Part shown: positions 1 through 13,000 of the stretch, piece after piece
How positions within the stretch are numbered: the first letter of the stretch is position 1
How the letters are laid out: each line of letters opens with the position of its first letter
NCBI GenBank assembly: GCA_030549495.1
Contig: JAUIRK010000903.1
Coordinates: 930,001 to 994,000 of the forward strand
Source of the DNA: Nectonema munidae
Lineage: Eukaryota; Nematomorpha; Nectonematoida; Nectonematidae
Reading direction: 5' to 3'
Length of the DNA: 64,000 bases
Notes under the pieces: generated by a model
Told to the model about the DNA's origin: nothing
Seen by the model: the letters and a program-made list of their open reading frames with translations, nothing else
Database searches by the model: none
Translations under genes and position numbers: made by a program

Positions 1-822
1 ATGAAAAGCCAAATTCAAAAACGAATGCCTCTAAGCCAATTCATTTCTTCCTCGTTAGATACTCAGATGTGGTTGTCGTTAAACTTCCTAAAGTTGAAGC
101 ATTTTCAATATCTTTTCCGGAATCAGAGTGTAGAAGTCTCAAATACAATTGCTTGCCAATTATTTTAGAATTAATGAAACACTTTATTAAAATAAAATAC
201 CCTATATTCAAAAATAAAGTCAATTTAGTTTACTCAGTTTAATTTGAAAATGTCAATAAAATTTATACAGTGCAGTAGAAGGCTTTAAGTATTTTCAATT
301 TGTTGAAGGGGCGTGCAGGAGAAGGCATCTTCTGAATTGATCCATTCTCGAGTTGTTGAAAAAGAAAATGCCTTAGATATAATTCTTGGCTGTGAAGAAC
401 CAAAGAGTCCACCTTCGTTCTTTGCCGACACTGTAATAATAGTGAGATTAGGCAGCCAGTGTAGTTCTGCCTCAATCCTAAAAATGTTGTTTATTTTTAA
501 AAGTTTTTCGTTTTTTGACATATAAACTAAATTTATGCCTCGTACAAAACTCATTTAATTGGTTCTCTTGGCCTAACTTGTTCAAAAAATTTGAATGTTT
601 CTAGAGTTAATTTATTTTATGTCTTTTCACATTTCTCAGTGGTGGGGAAAACGTTACAGGAAATGATACAAAGTATTGACCTCTGGTGTTTTTGTTGAAA
701 AAAAGTAGGATCCGTGTCATAACACACTTTATCTCATTACTACATCAAGCCCAATGACAGCCCTACAATTTTTCAACTGAATAAAATTTATTTGCTTAAT
801 TCTTAACCTTTGAACTTTATAG
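1..822. other. Intronic sequence upstream of first visible ADAM17 exon
   Basis: No exon of the ADAM17 prodomain or earlier catalytic region could be recognised. A 285-554 minus-strand frame of 89 codons and short frames near 41-223 are open but have no family resemblance I can name. I treat the stretch as intron. Confidence 0.5.
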
Positions 823-1042
823 GCTTAGCATATGTTGCTTCACCCAAATTTTCAAATTATGGCGGCATATGTTCTTCTCACACACCTTGGTCATCATCTT
901 ACTTGAATACAGGAGTGGTCTCTTCTTGCAAAATGAATGGTAGAAATCTTTTATCTCAGGAATTGGAAATCGTATTTGCTCATGAACTTGGACACAACTG
1001 GGGCAGTGAACATGATCCACCCACAAAAGAATGCTCTCCCAG
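823..1042 (+). CDS. ADAM17: ADAM17-like exon: zinc-binding active site
   Basis: This exon starts after AG at 821-822 and ends before GTAAGA at 1043. It encodes LAYVASPKFSNYGG, then HELGHNWGSEHD, the HExxHxxGxxHD zinc site with the catalytic Glu in the first HExxH. It ends in phase 2 within the codon after ECSP. An upstream exon must supply the first base of its first codon (Gly in relatives). Confidence 0.93.
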
Positions 1043-4000
1043 GTAAGAAAGAGAAGATGAAAAGATATATATATATATTTAAGTTAAAAATTTTAACAAG
1101 TGTATAAGTTCTAGAGATACCAGATTCTCAAGATGGTACGATTTTCGAATACGATACAACTCTAAACTCATGATTGCGATAAGATTACAAGTTCTGGTTC
1201 CTTAAATAGTTTTATTTGCTTTATATAGGTCTTTATCTGCATGCGTATAAAAAGGTAGCTGGACATTTGGCCGAAGGACCTTTAGCCAACGGACTGGCCG
1301 AAGGACCTTTATCCAAACGGACATTCTCCAACCAATAAAATAACATTGTTCTAATATTAAAACACCAAAACTCAATAAAATTCCCTGAAATCATAACTAT
1401 AAATATAAATATAGTTATATCTTAACACATTTATCATGTAACTTCTAGTAGATAAATTTACCATATAATTTGTGTATAGAAGGTATGAATAATAAAAGAA
1501 AACAAAAATTACTGTGGAGATTTGTACTCAGACAAGTCATATCATAAAACATTTGGCAATGTAACCTCGAGTAGATAAGTTATTCCTCACATAATTTGTG
1601 AGTAGAAGTTAAGAATAGAGAAAGAAAGTTTAATTACGCTACAGATTTGTATTAGCACAAGCCTGCACACTTTCTGGAAGTAAAACAGATGTTGGGAAAA
1701 TATAGCTTGTGAACAAAGTTCTTGTGTAATTTTATCAAAGTGCTTGTATACTTTTTAGTTAATGCTCTTTGAATTTAAGAGAATAGAAGTGTCTATAATA
1801 AAATATGCAAATCTAGAAAAGTTAAAACAAATTCCTTTAGGTAATCAATCGATAAAAAAAAACTAATGATAAATCTTTCTAACACTCAGAATAATATAAC
1901 TTTTAGTGATCAAAAATTATTGACTTTATTGACTGAAAAATTGGCTTTTATTAGACATTTATTTAATAAAATTAAAATTTATTTTTCGGCTCACATCATG
2001 TAAAATATCATAATTATAATTCATAAGAAGGTTTTTACAAACATTCTCTTCATTAAAGTTGCCATTTTTATTTATATGTTGTTGAACATAGAAAAAGTTC
2101 TCTCTACCTTTATTGATCTGGCTTGTCCCTTTTCTAGTAAAAAGCATAGAAAATGGCTAATATCTGACTTTTCTTTTTATAATTTCCTCAATATCCTTAT
2201 CTTCCAATCTTTTTCTTGTGTATTTATATAAATCACAAACATCATTGCGTATGTTCAGTGTGATATATCTTCATATGCTTTTTGAATACAATAGCCTTCA
2301 TCTTTACATTTCTCAATCTAATCCAGCAAAGCTTTATACTTCAAAATTTCTTTCAAATCTTCAGGTATAGAAGAAACAAGAACTGCTTTTATCAATTATA
2401 AGTCCATCTTCAGAGAAGTCTTGAACAATTATTTTGACTTCAATAAATTTTTCAGCATGCCAAAACGAGGATACCCATCTTGTTAGTTACACTAGGTTTC
2501 AGTGGTAAACCGATTTTGTTGAAAAACTTTTGCTTTTCTTATTCTTGACTATCAACATTTTGATACTGTAATGTTAGACGTTAAAGGTATAGGTTTATTG
2601 AACACAAGGAAACAACAAGCATCGATCCATTTCTTTGAATAGCTGATGGATAGCCTTTGAAATAGTTTAACAGGAATCTTCACGATAGCTGCTCGTTCTT
2701 TGTTGGAGTGTTTCTTCTCTGATGTTCATGATATATTCTTTCTTGTATTGCTTTGCGGCGATGTATATTTAAACATTAGTGTTGTTAGGTTACGTTTATT
2801 TCATTTAGCCTTGCATGATGTTCTAAATATATTATACTTTATGTGTAATTGGTTTGATATATTGATTATGTATAATGGTGTGATACATTGTGATTTGCAC
2901 TTTTTTACAGTGTGTATGCAAGGCATGATTATATATGCATTTAACGTTTTTATGTTACATTCCTCCTTGGAATAGCAATTTTAACTTTATAACGATTCTA
3001 ATTTTACTATGTTACGAATTGATCTTTTTAGAACCGTATTTTTTTTTATTAGAACTTTTCTTTCACCTCCATCTCTTCCCTTTACAACTTCTGTTATCTT
3101 ACCGAACAGCCATTTATTTTTTGGTTATTACTAAACTTTTTTCTAATAAACCTTTTCAGCCAATCTTTCTTCGGATTAATTAGTTCTAGAGCTCTGGCTG
3201 TCACATTCACTAACAGTTTATACCTTTGGAATCTTTCACGACCTATAGTACACATCTCTTTCTAAGCTTTCCATTAAAAGTGTTCTCGCATTTCTCCCTT
3301 TTCTGATTGAATAGTTTTTATCTGCCAATTTTTTAAATTTATCATACAAAATTTAGGTGCACGCTGCCACCCGGATTCTTCACTTATTTTCTGTTAGCTT
3401 GGTTAATAATATCAATCTTTTTGGAAAGAAGATGCAAGTATTTTCCCGAATCTATGTGACCCGAATGCGTCAAACTTGTGGGACTCCTAGTGTATGCATC
3501 ATGGAGTCGGTTAAATACACAATTCTTTCAAATTTTATACGTGAAACGGTTATAATAAACTTAGCCAATCTTTTTGCTAAGACGTGCTAAACGTCTTGTT
3601 TTTTCAAGGGCCAAATTTTAGTCTTTTTACTAGTGAGTCTACAAAAATAGTTGCATCTCCCAAGCAATATAGGTGCAAGTACCGAATGCTTGGTCAGAAC
3701 TGTCACAAAAAACACACAACCAAGTTTTCTCAATATATTGACTTGTTATTAAAGTTCTAGGAGAAAATCCATTTTTGTTTTTTGTAAACTAATTTAACTC
3801 ATCTTTTATTCAAGTCACTGCTGTTTGTTTCATTCCAATCAATTTGAACACCATTCTCATCTCTCCATGTGCTTCTAAGTAAAATGTTAGTTGTTACTAT
3901 ATACGGTGCCAAAAGTCATATTGAATCAAATATTCTATTTGTCATGCTTAGAAGTTTTCTACGTGTAAAATTTGAATTTCAATCAAAGTCATCCGACTCA

Positions 4001-7000
4001 GATACCAATTTACTCCTAAGACCTTCTTCCTTTTGTTTGATTCAATTCTGTGAGTTTCTTTCTCACCAGATATTATCTATTCTTTCACGAAAAAACTCCC
4101 TTTACTTAAAACTGAAGAAAATTTTGCGGTGGTTTCAATAAGTTTTTTGTAACTCATACACGAATCAAGTATGTCGCACTGTAGGTCTGATTAGTGATGA
4201 TGTTTTTGATGTCGTCGTCTTCTGTCAACATCAGATTTATACAATGCGCAAATAGCTGTTGCTCCGAACGGACTATCTCCGAAACAATTGACCTTCATCG
4301 TAAATTCATCTGGTTCGCGATCTTCAAAATATCTCCACAAGAATCGCTGCGTATGCCATTCTAATGGAGTACATCTTGCTATACTCTATGGTACATCTTG
4401 CTTATATCACCTAAACACGCGTATCCGCTTTCCCTAAACCTAATCAAAACTTGCAAATTAAATCCATCAATGAATGGCCTTTGAACCTAGCTGAAGAATC
4501 GAAAACTATTCTTAAAGGTGTGCTTTTGCTTTCAGGTTTTAAATTTTCTCTATCAGGAATGTAGTACACATGCCCATTCCAGGTTCGATCTTCTCCAGTT
4601 AGTTCTGCTGATACGCCCCTTTTATCATATTCCTAATTTCTTCATTGTGCGCTTTACAAAATTGAACTCCTAGTTTAGGAAGTCTACTTTCAGTGGCCTG
4701 CAACCTCTTTATGCCGTACTTCCTATTGTTGGATAACTCATTCGGATCACGTTTCCACAGCTAACTCACAGTCCACCTCCTTTTGCTCTGGTCTAAAACT
4801 AGATTCTTTTCAATGTATTTACTTACAACTTCCACATTTTGGTGAACATTCGACACGCATAGATTCCGTGCTAAAAATCTTCCATTAATTTCACCTCTAC
4901 ATGAAAATTTGTTGCACATATACTATCTTGACTATCATATTTTACTAGTCTTCTCCAAATGGTGTTACCCACTAGCGACTCTGAAAAAATCAAATTGTCA
5001 TGACTATCTCTTAGGCAAGGATGAAGTGAGGCATGCTCAATCCCCCAAAGAAGTTATGTCACCCTTTGACGACTAATCTCGTTTGGTGAAATGTTAAAGA
5101 ATTTAGTTAGATCTTCCCTGGGAACATTCCCTATGTGTGATGAAATATCATCTACTCCATATGCTATAACTACTTCTAAATTATGGTTTTTATCCATTAA
5201 GGAAACTTCATATCTTTTACTTTGAAGTTCTTTGGCCTTAACGCAAATGGTGGTGTAGCACTAATTATGTGAACCTAAATTTCTCAGCAAAGTCATTCTT
5301 AATTAATGAACTTGTTGACCCACTATCTAAAAGAATGTTTATAGCAGGAAATTGATTAATCTTCCTTCGATCATAGGAAGCAATGGACTTCGCAAGGATA
5401 GTTTAGTTGTAAACAAAATTGTTATTGAAACAGATTTCATGCATGGAAGGATAATGAGTTAATTTACATTGACCCACCCCACAAACCTTCTTATGGAAGC
5501 AATTATTGATATTGTGATTAACATTTAAACAATATGAACAAAACTTTAGCTTTAGAGCGAACTCTTTACGTTCGTTTAAATTCGCATTCAGACTTACAAT
5601 ATTTGGTTAAATGTGTGTTCGCGTTATGCCAGAAGCAACGCTTCGCTTCAACTCACTCGAACATACAATTCTCCGAGGCAGAACATTTCGGTTCTAAGTT
5701 TTTGCAGATTCCGCGAAATTTTCTCGATTAATTTTAGTTTGCTATTTATCGAAGTCATCATTTGAAGACGTGAATTTAAACACGTCCACCTCCTGTGGTA
5801 AGGAATCAAATAATTCCTTGAACTTATATCTACTTTTTTGGAACTACAAAAACGTCTATACCAGTACATTTTAATATCACGAGGAAGTTTTTCCTCTATT
5901 AGCAACTGTTAGTCGACTACTTATTCCTGATAGATGAGAGCTGCATTAGATCTACATCTCATTGCTTCCAGATATCGCTATACTTTTTCCATGCCGTCTT
6001 AGGATACTTTTATCCCACACAAACTTTCCCAGTGAATATTTCTTTTTTGCTATTTTTAATTTTCATTTGTTCTACTGTTTTAGGCCTAATTTTTACACGC
6101 TCCTTTTGATGTTTAAATGACATTTTTTCATTATTTCTATCGATAAAATGGTACTACAATAATAATAATAATCAGTTTTACGGCTAATGTTCCCAGCACG
6201 TTGAGGTTTAGCCTGTTTTTACCACTATGGCATTTTAGACAAAATTAAACTAATCTCTCATTATTTTGCGTCTCCATTCATCTCTATTTTCTCATCTCTT
6301 AATGTTAAATGTCTTTTTTGACTATTACTATCCATGTCATCTTTTGATTAGATCACCCGAAGGTCTATTTACATGCCCAAACCACATTAACCTTTGTAAT
6401 CTTTTCATTAATCATTTTAACTTTTAAATTAAATTTACACATAATTCTTAACATCCTCATCTCTGTGGTGTTTAGTCTATTTTCATCAGATTCTTTTAAA
6501 GCCCAACTTTGGCCACTATACACTAAACTAGACCTAATACAACTTCTATAAAGAAAACCCCTTAATTTTAACGAAAAGATTCTATTGCATAAAATACCAC
6601 TTAACGCTTTAAATTTTTCCCAAGCTAGTTGTATTCTATGTTCTACAGAGTTACTTACACTACCTATTTTGTCTAAAATCTCACCTAAATAACAAAATTG
6701 TTTAACCTCTTCTAATTCTACGCCACCTACTACTACTTTTTCTTCCAATACTACATCGGTATTTGGGTCGAAACATAAACAGCAGCTACACTTAAAATTT
6801 GTTGTATTTATCAAACTGCCCTTAATGTTTGAGCATTTTTATGTACTCATTTATTGCAAAGTACACAAAGAATAGAATTTCTTTTAACTCTATCTCCGCA
6901 AACTCCACGTGGATCTATTTTAGAAACTGTTTTCTCAGTACCCTTAAAATAATTGCTAATTTTCATCCACTTACTTTTGCTGGAGTTTATTCTTAAACCT

Positions 7001-10000
7001 TTTTTCCCTAGTGTCTCATACCATGTGCTAATCTTTTTACTTTATTCTTCAGAAGATTCTCCTATTTGTACTACAGTAAAATCTCGCTATTATGCCACCC
7101 TTCGGGGCCGACCAAAAGTGGCATAGTAGCGAGGGTTTTGTAAAAATAGCCTTATTTTTTCAAATAAAATCACATTTATTAAAAAACAGTTTTATTTTTT
7201 TATATATTTGTGTCCTATTCCAAAGCTTTCAAAAATGGTTGTCTGACGCATTTTCATATGGCGGATCTCAAGCATTTCTTGATCTAAACAATCGCACGCT
7301 TGCATCACTTTGAGCTTTACGCTACAATGCTGCATAAATTTTCGAACAGTGCTCCACGCTCTTTGGGCTTCTTGGAATTGAACCACTTCCTCTTCGATAG
7401 TTTCCTTGTCGTCTCCGCTTTCAATTTGTTCCTTGCTTTTCAGCACTTCCTCAGCAATCTCCTCTAGCAGAAGAGAGCCACTAGTTGCGAGACGCTCGTC
7501 AGCATTGAGAAAGTCAGTTAGCTCAATCTCCTCGTTATTGTGCATTTTTTCCTCAGTAGGCAAAGCATTCCAAATCTCGAGCAACTCTTCATCTTTTGGC
7601 TCAATCTGATCAATTTCTTCTTCCACAAACTTAGCTTTTACAAAACAGTTTTTGATGACCGATTTGTTAACCTGCTCCCAAGCATACCGGGCAACGTGTA
7701 GAGCATCAAGCAACGTGAACTTAAACTCTCTTTCCTCGTCTATGGCTTCAAGCCTGCGAGAGAGCAAAAGTTTCTTGTAGTGGCGTTTGAGACTCTCTAT
7801 AACCCCCTGATCCATTGGTTGCGAGATTGATGTTGTGTTAGGAGGAAAAAATAGCAGCTTTATATTGTCGAACTGGAGATCAGATGGGTGGCCACAGAAG
7901 TTATCGAGACAAAGCAGCACTTTGCGTCCCTGCTTGACGAGTCGCTCGTTCCACTCACGCAATGTTTCTTCGAAGAGCTCCGCCGTCATCCACGCTTTCG
8001 AATTTGCCTTGTATGTCACCGGAATTTTTTGTTTTTGAAGGCACGCGGTTTCTTTGAATTGCCAATCACCAGAAGAGGAAGCTTTTCGTTGCCGCTCATG
8101 TTTGCTCCAACCAGAAGAGTGATTCTTTGCTTACTTTTTTTACCTCCAGTGCACCGCTCTCCTCTGAAAGCCATGGTCTTGTTTGGTAGCAGCTGCCAGA
8201 AGAGTCCAGTTTCGTCTAGATTGAAGACGTCTTCTGCAGAAAATTGTGCAAGCAAAGGTCGGAGAACCTGTTGTTGCCACTCAAAAAGAGATTGCAAATT
8301 TACCGCTCCTGCTTCTCCTTGTATTGTTTTAAAAGTAATGCCGTGGCGCTTTTTGAAATTGTCCAGCCAACCGTCGCTTGCCATGAATCCCGGAATGTGC
8401 ATTATCTCGGCCAGTTTCATTGCCTTTTCTTTGACCAGACTTCCACTGACAGGCAGATTGTGTCCTCTCGCTTGCTTCAGCCACATGAGCACCCCTTCAT
8501 CGAGATTTGGATCGTGAGCCTGCGTCAACTTAACGCGTTTCGATGAAAATCCAGTTTTGATTGCAGCCTCGATTGCATCCTTTTTGCTGAGAATGCTTTT
8601 TACCGTAGTTCTCTTCACTTCAATACCCCATTTCTTGCTTATTTCTCTGGCCAGCTTGGACTGATTAGGCTCATTTTTTTCGGCATCAATAATTTCTTTT
8701 TTCTGCTTTAGAGTGAAATCGGTTCGCTTGCGTTTTATATCTGACATGTTAATTTTTTACGCAAATAAAAACAATAAATCTAAAAAAATATATTCATTAA
8801 TTTTGTAAAAAAAGTTGAGAAATATAATTAAAAAACGCAACACACAAATAAATAGTGGCATAATAGCGAGATTAGGTGGTGGCATAGTAAGTTTATTTTC
8901 TACTGAATTTTGTCCGGACCGAGTGAAAGTGGCATAGTAGCGATGTGGCATAGTGCCGAGGGGGCATAGTAGCGAGATTCTACTGTATATCATCTGCGAT
9001 CTAAAATCTCACTCTTATCTTCCTTAAGAATTTCATCAAGAATGATATTAAATATAAATGGGCTTAAAATCGGGTGTAATCCTACTTTTATTTTAAACTT
9101 ACTAGAAATTGAATTATTAATTTTTATAAAAGTGTCTTTGCTTTTGTAAAACTAGTATAAATAAAAATGATTTGAAATTTAGTGATATATTATAAAAAAA
9201 AAAACAAATGGATATTAGACACTTGTATTAATAAGACTTTTGTAAATTCACATTATTTACGATGATTTCAACATCACGTTTGCTTTGAAATGTCATTACC
9301 CTGTAGTTGAGCAGTAAATGGCTATCAGTATTTCTTGACCTAGTTTTATATCTAAAATATTTCATTATAAAAAATAAATGTTTACATAGATAGGATCTAA
9401 GAAGCCCCGAGTGTCGCAATTTAACGAATCACTGGCTGCTATTTGCCCATGCAAATATAAATGTCTAATGTAAGAAATACTAAATTATAGAATTCGAAAC
9501 CTTTGGTAAACAATTTGCAAACATTAGTTGATTATTCGCAAATTATAGTAAATGATTGAGTTCTGCTTGATAGAAACCAGATTTTCCATTAAAATTTAAG
9601 ACATTCACTTTTAGTTATGTTATTTATAGTCCATTAATAAATTCATAATTTTTATCTCTATCTTTCAAAGTTAAAGATACACTTATTCAGAAAGATGTTT
9701 AAATTTATCTAATGTTTTTATTTTATTAAGTTCTAAATTATGTTTCGACTTTTTAAAAAATTTCTGTTAATTTTATTGAAATTGACCTTATTGACTTTCT
9801 CGTGCTTTAGTGATCATTAAAAATCCAATTTTGAGATTCCATTTTTGGGCGCACTCCAAAACTTATATATTAGATATTTAGGAATTAATTTTATTTTCAG
9901 TCAAATTGATGGTAGTAGTATATAATTGATTATAATGAATAAAATTATGACGTGTTGTCTCACGTCGTCTTTCTTTTGAGGTTGCGAAAGATAGTGAGTA

Positions 10001-13000
10001 AAAATTATGAGTGGTTGTATCTCGTATCCAACCTCTTGAGGTATTGAAAGATTTATATTAATTTTTCTGTATACCACAGGTGTTAATAGTAAGAAATTGT
10101 GTTCTTAGCTTTTACAACAATGGATCCTACATCATGTATCCGTACAATCAGAAAGGCTTTGAAAGAAACAATCGTTTTTTCAGTCTTTGCAGTAGACTCT
10201 CGATAGGACGTGTATTAGACGCTAAATCACACACCTGCTTCGACACAAGTCCTTCTTCCTACTGTGGAAATCGTTTCGTTGAAGATGATGAAGATTGTGA
10301 TGCGGGGTACCCTGGTCTTCAAGGAAAGGATCCTTGTTGCAATGCGTAATTTTTTCTTCAGTTTATTTACCAATATTTCCAATTCACGTCAATTGATTGG
10401 CCAATTTATTTGCGTCTCCATCACGCAATAATTTGATTGATTGCTGAATAAACAATGACCAACCAAATGATGAATTCTACCTAAATGGCAGAGCAGGGAA
10501 GCGGGTTAGTAAAAATTTACACTCGCTCACCATTAGTTCATTCTTAGTTAAAAAAATTTTTTTTGATTTAATCGATCTATTAAAATTTTTTTTATTTTAA
10601 TTTTTAAATAATTTTAACAAAATTATTTTTGATATCTGCGCACATAAATTGGATGGCAATCAAATTAATGGGTAATTTTTCAATTTATTATGAAGATAGA
10701 AGATGGCTATGTAGTTTATGAGTTTTTTGTAATAGGTCTAATTTTTAAACTTTTAAAAGAAAGTAACTGTGATAGGTAGACATTTTTGAATAAATCAAGC
10801 TAAACAAATATCCTGTTTTATGCATATATAATCACTTGTAAATTTGTATCTTTTGAAGTTTTTACATCTCAAGGTTCTTTTCTGCAATTATATTGATTTG
10901 AAAGATAAAATGTATGCAATTTCTTAATTTACTAAAAGCTATACTATCTTCAAAAAAGCCCAGGTATTGGGCAAATTTTTTTTTACAACTATAGACTATA
11001 TAAATTTCAACTGCATATGATAGTTTTTCAACAAAATAAATTTTTGTAAAATTTTAAAATAATTTTCATTTTCATCTATACTTATTTGTTACAAGTCAAA
11101 CTTCCTGTCTGAAATCCTGGGTCGACTTATACAAAGAACATGCATTTTTTTCACGCTTTTGTTCTAAAATTTGGGGATCGACTTTATACGATATTTAGAA
11201 TGAAATTTTTTTCTTCATTTTTTTATAAATAAAAAAATTTTTTTAACACACATAGTTTTTTTAAAGAAGACGTGTTTCTTGAGTAATCATTAGCTGTTTT
11301 CCCTCACAAAGTTATAGTTAGATAATGATCACAGTATTTCATGTACATATGGAGCATATGTTGGAAGAGTACATTCAGATAATGAATAAGAGATATAGCT
11401 TGTAAAGAGTGATCAATCAATTTTCATTTTTTATTGATTTTTTATTTTTCATTTTAAATAGGTAAAAACATTGAAAGAGAACGAAATATTTTTAATTGGT
11501 CTGAAAAATTTAGGATTTTGAAAGTTTAGAAAATATTAACACCTTTTTTGGTTATTTTGTATTTTTTCAGAGAACTTGGGAAATTCTTTCCAAGAACATT
11601 GCTTTCAATGAGATATTTTATTTTACCTTCTATACATGTAGAATATTGTATTTCTTTAATTAATAATAAAATTTAATTAAGTTTCGTGTGTTTTTTAATG
11701 AAATATCATAGTAGGGAGTAAAATTGATTCAATTTAAGTGACCAAAAAAGTTTGGCGAGGAAAATATTATAGACTGTCTTCGTCATGAAGCCCGTGATAT
11801 TTCCTTATAATAAACATTGTATTTTGTTAAACTTTTTGTGTTCCGGTATTTTCGGGAAGGATTATGACGGCCCCTTCTTTTGTTAGACTTTCTGTTCTTC
11901 CCAATTTGTCTATAATTAGAATTTTCATTTCTCACACACTTTAAGTAAATTAAATTGTTCTCGCTTATTTTACTATATTGCACGGATGCTTTACTTAATT
12001 TCAACTTCACTCAATAAAAAGTAAATGCTTTTTAAAAAGTCATCTTTAATTTTTGCAAATGTTCAAGGAGTCACTCTAACTAAGTGCTCTACGTCACTTA
12101 TCAGAAAAAGTGTAGAAAGTATTTTTACCCCACTAATATTCTTTTTTCTTATAGAGAGTGTCGCTTCACCTCCAGTTCAGTTGATTGCTCCAACGTTAAT
12201 TCTCCGTGTTGTCAGAATTGCAAATTTGCCTCCTCAGACCACATGTGTTTGCCCGAGGAGGAGTGTGTCGGCGTGAGGTATTGCACCGGCTACAACGATC
12301 AATGCAGCGATATTTCCCTCTTCAACAAAAGTGGGCATTCTTGCCGCGGATCTGGTGTCTGCGTTAATGCCACCTGTGAACATCTCTGCACCATACACGG
12401 ATTCATTCCTTGTCTCTGTGTCATACGTAATTTTTCATGTAAATTTGGTTAAAGGTCCTTTCAAACTTTAACATTCATAATGCGCTTTTTATACATGAAA
12501 GCATGGATGGTATGCAGTGCTTCGCATCCCTCTAATCTTTTTGTGCGCCCTAAAAATATATAAATATTGCAAAAGGCGGAAAGTGAATGTCTGCATATCT
12601 TCATAATAAACTTAAAAGCGTTTCTTCCTTTCCAAAACTCTTTTATATGGTATTATTTTGTTTTGAAATATTTTTTCCTTGATTAATTGAAACGTTGTTA
12701 GCAGCCTTCATTTTCCTTAATCAAAGTGTACAAGTCACATATAAATAGTAATAAGTAGCAAATGGTAAATCAAAAATTGATATAACCATTACTTTTCTAA
12801 TGAAAGGACTTAATTATAAATTCAAATATGATGCAGCACTTCTCAAAAATATTCCCCAGCTATCACACATCTCTTCTTGTTTCAAATTATTATTACTATT
12901 ATATTTTCTTTGTAGTCAACCATTTCTAAATATGAAAACCAGTTTATTAAATATCTTTCTACGCTTACATTATCTAAAGTATTCAGCAATATTTTTAGAA

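Larger units (their letters stand above)
7074..8985 (-). mobile_element. Tigger/pogo DNA transposon, nearly intact, TA target duplication
   Basis: The element begins CAGTAAAATCTCGCTATTAT at 7074 and ends with the inverse of CAGTAGAATCTCGCTACTAT at 8985. TA dinucleotides at 7072-7073 and 8986-8987 form the target duplication expected of pogo/Tc1 elements. The length, 1912 bp, is normal for Tigger. Both ends hold extra copies of GTGGCATAGTAGCGA. The transposase runs on the minus strand in two overlapping frames (8747-8016 and 8019-7192) separated by what looks like a single-base shift. It sits inside the LINE at 6161-9180. Confidence 0.95.
6161..9180 (-). mobile_element. LINE (non-LTR retrotransposon) 3' half, split by a Tigger element
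   Basis: Minus-strand reading from about 9120 shows reverse-transcriptase blocks LSPFIFNIILDEIL and IADDI (the catalytic ADD box). After the Tigger insert come GESSEE, WYETLGKKGLRINSSKSKWM, a zinc-ribbon-like segment (DPRGVCGDRVKRNSILCTLC) and the frame 6814-6365 with FCYLGEILDKIGS. This combination is typical of a CR1/RTE-like LINE common in invertebrates. The 3' end carries a short ATT microsatellite tail at about 6161-6172 in minus orientation. The copy is 5'-truncated near 9.2 kb and has scattered stops, so it is a dead insertion of middling age. Confidence 0.75.
1043..10108 (+). other. ADAM17 intron filled with nested transposable elements
   Basis: Nine kilobases separate two phase-compatible ADAM17 exons. 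Contents from left to right are a (TA)n run near 1065, a short run of GACATTTGGCC-type repeats at about 1255-1337, a hAT coding remnant, a BEL/Pao fossil, a LINE interrupted by a Tigger element, and a hAT-like right end near 9.8 kb. From 9817 to 10108 nothing else was seen. Confidence 0.75.

Noticed and set aside
285-554. Minus-strand open frame of 89 codons near the left edge
   Set aside because: No family resemblance, no convincing splice sites, and an overlapping frame of similar length on the other strand. Retained only as a remark on intronic sequence.
2700-3183. Plus-strand open frames at 2700-2975 and 2935-3183
   Set aside because: They are shadows of the minus-strand fossil and neighbouring AT-rich sequence, with no protein-like composition.
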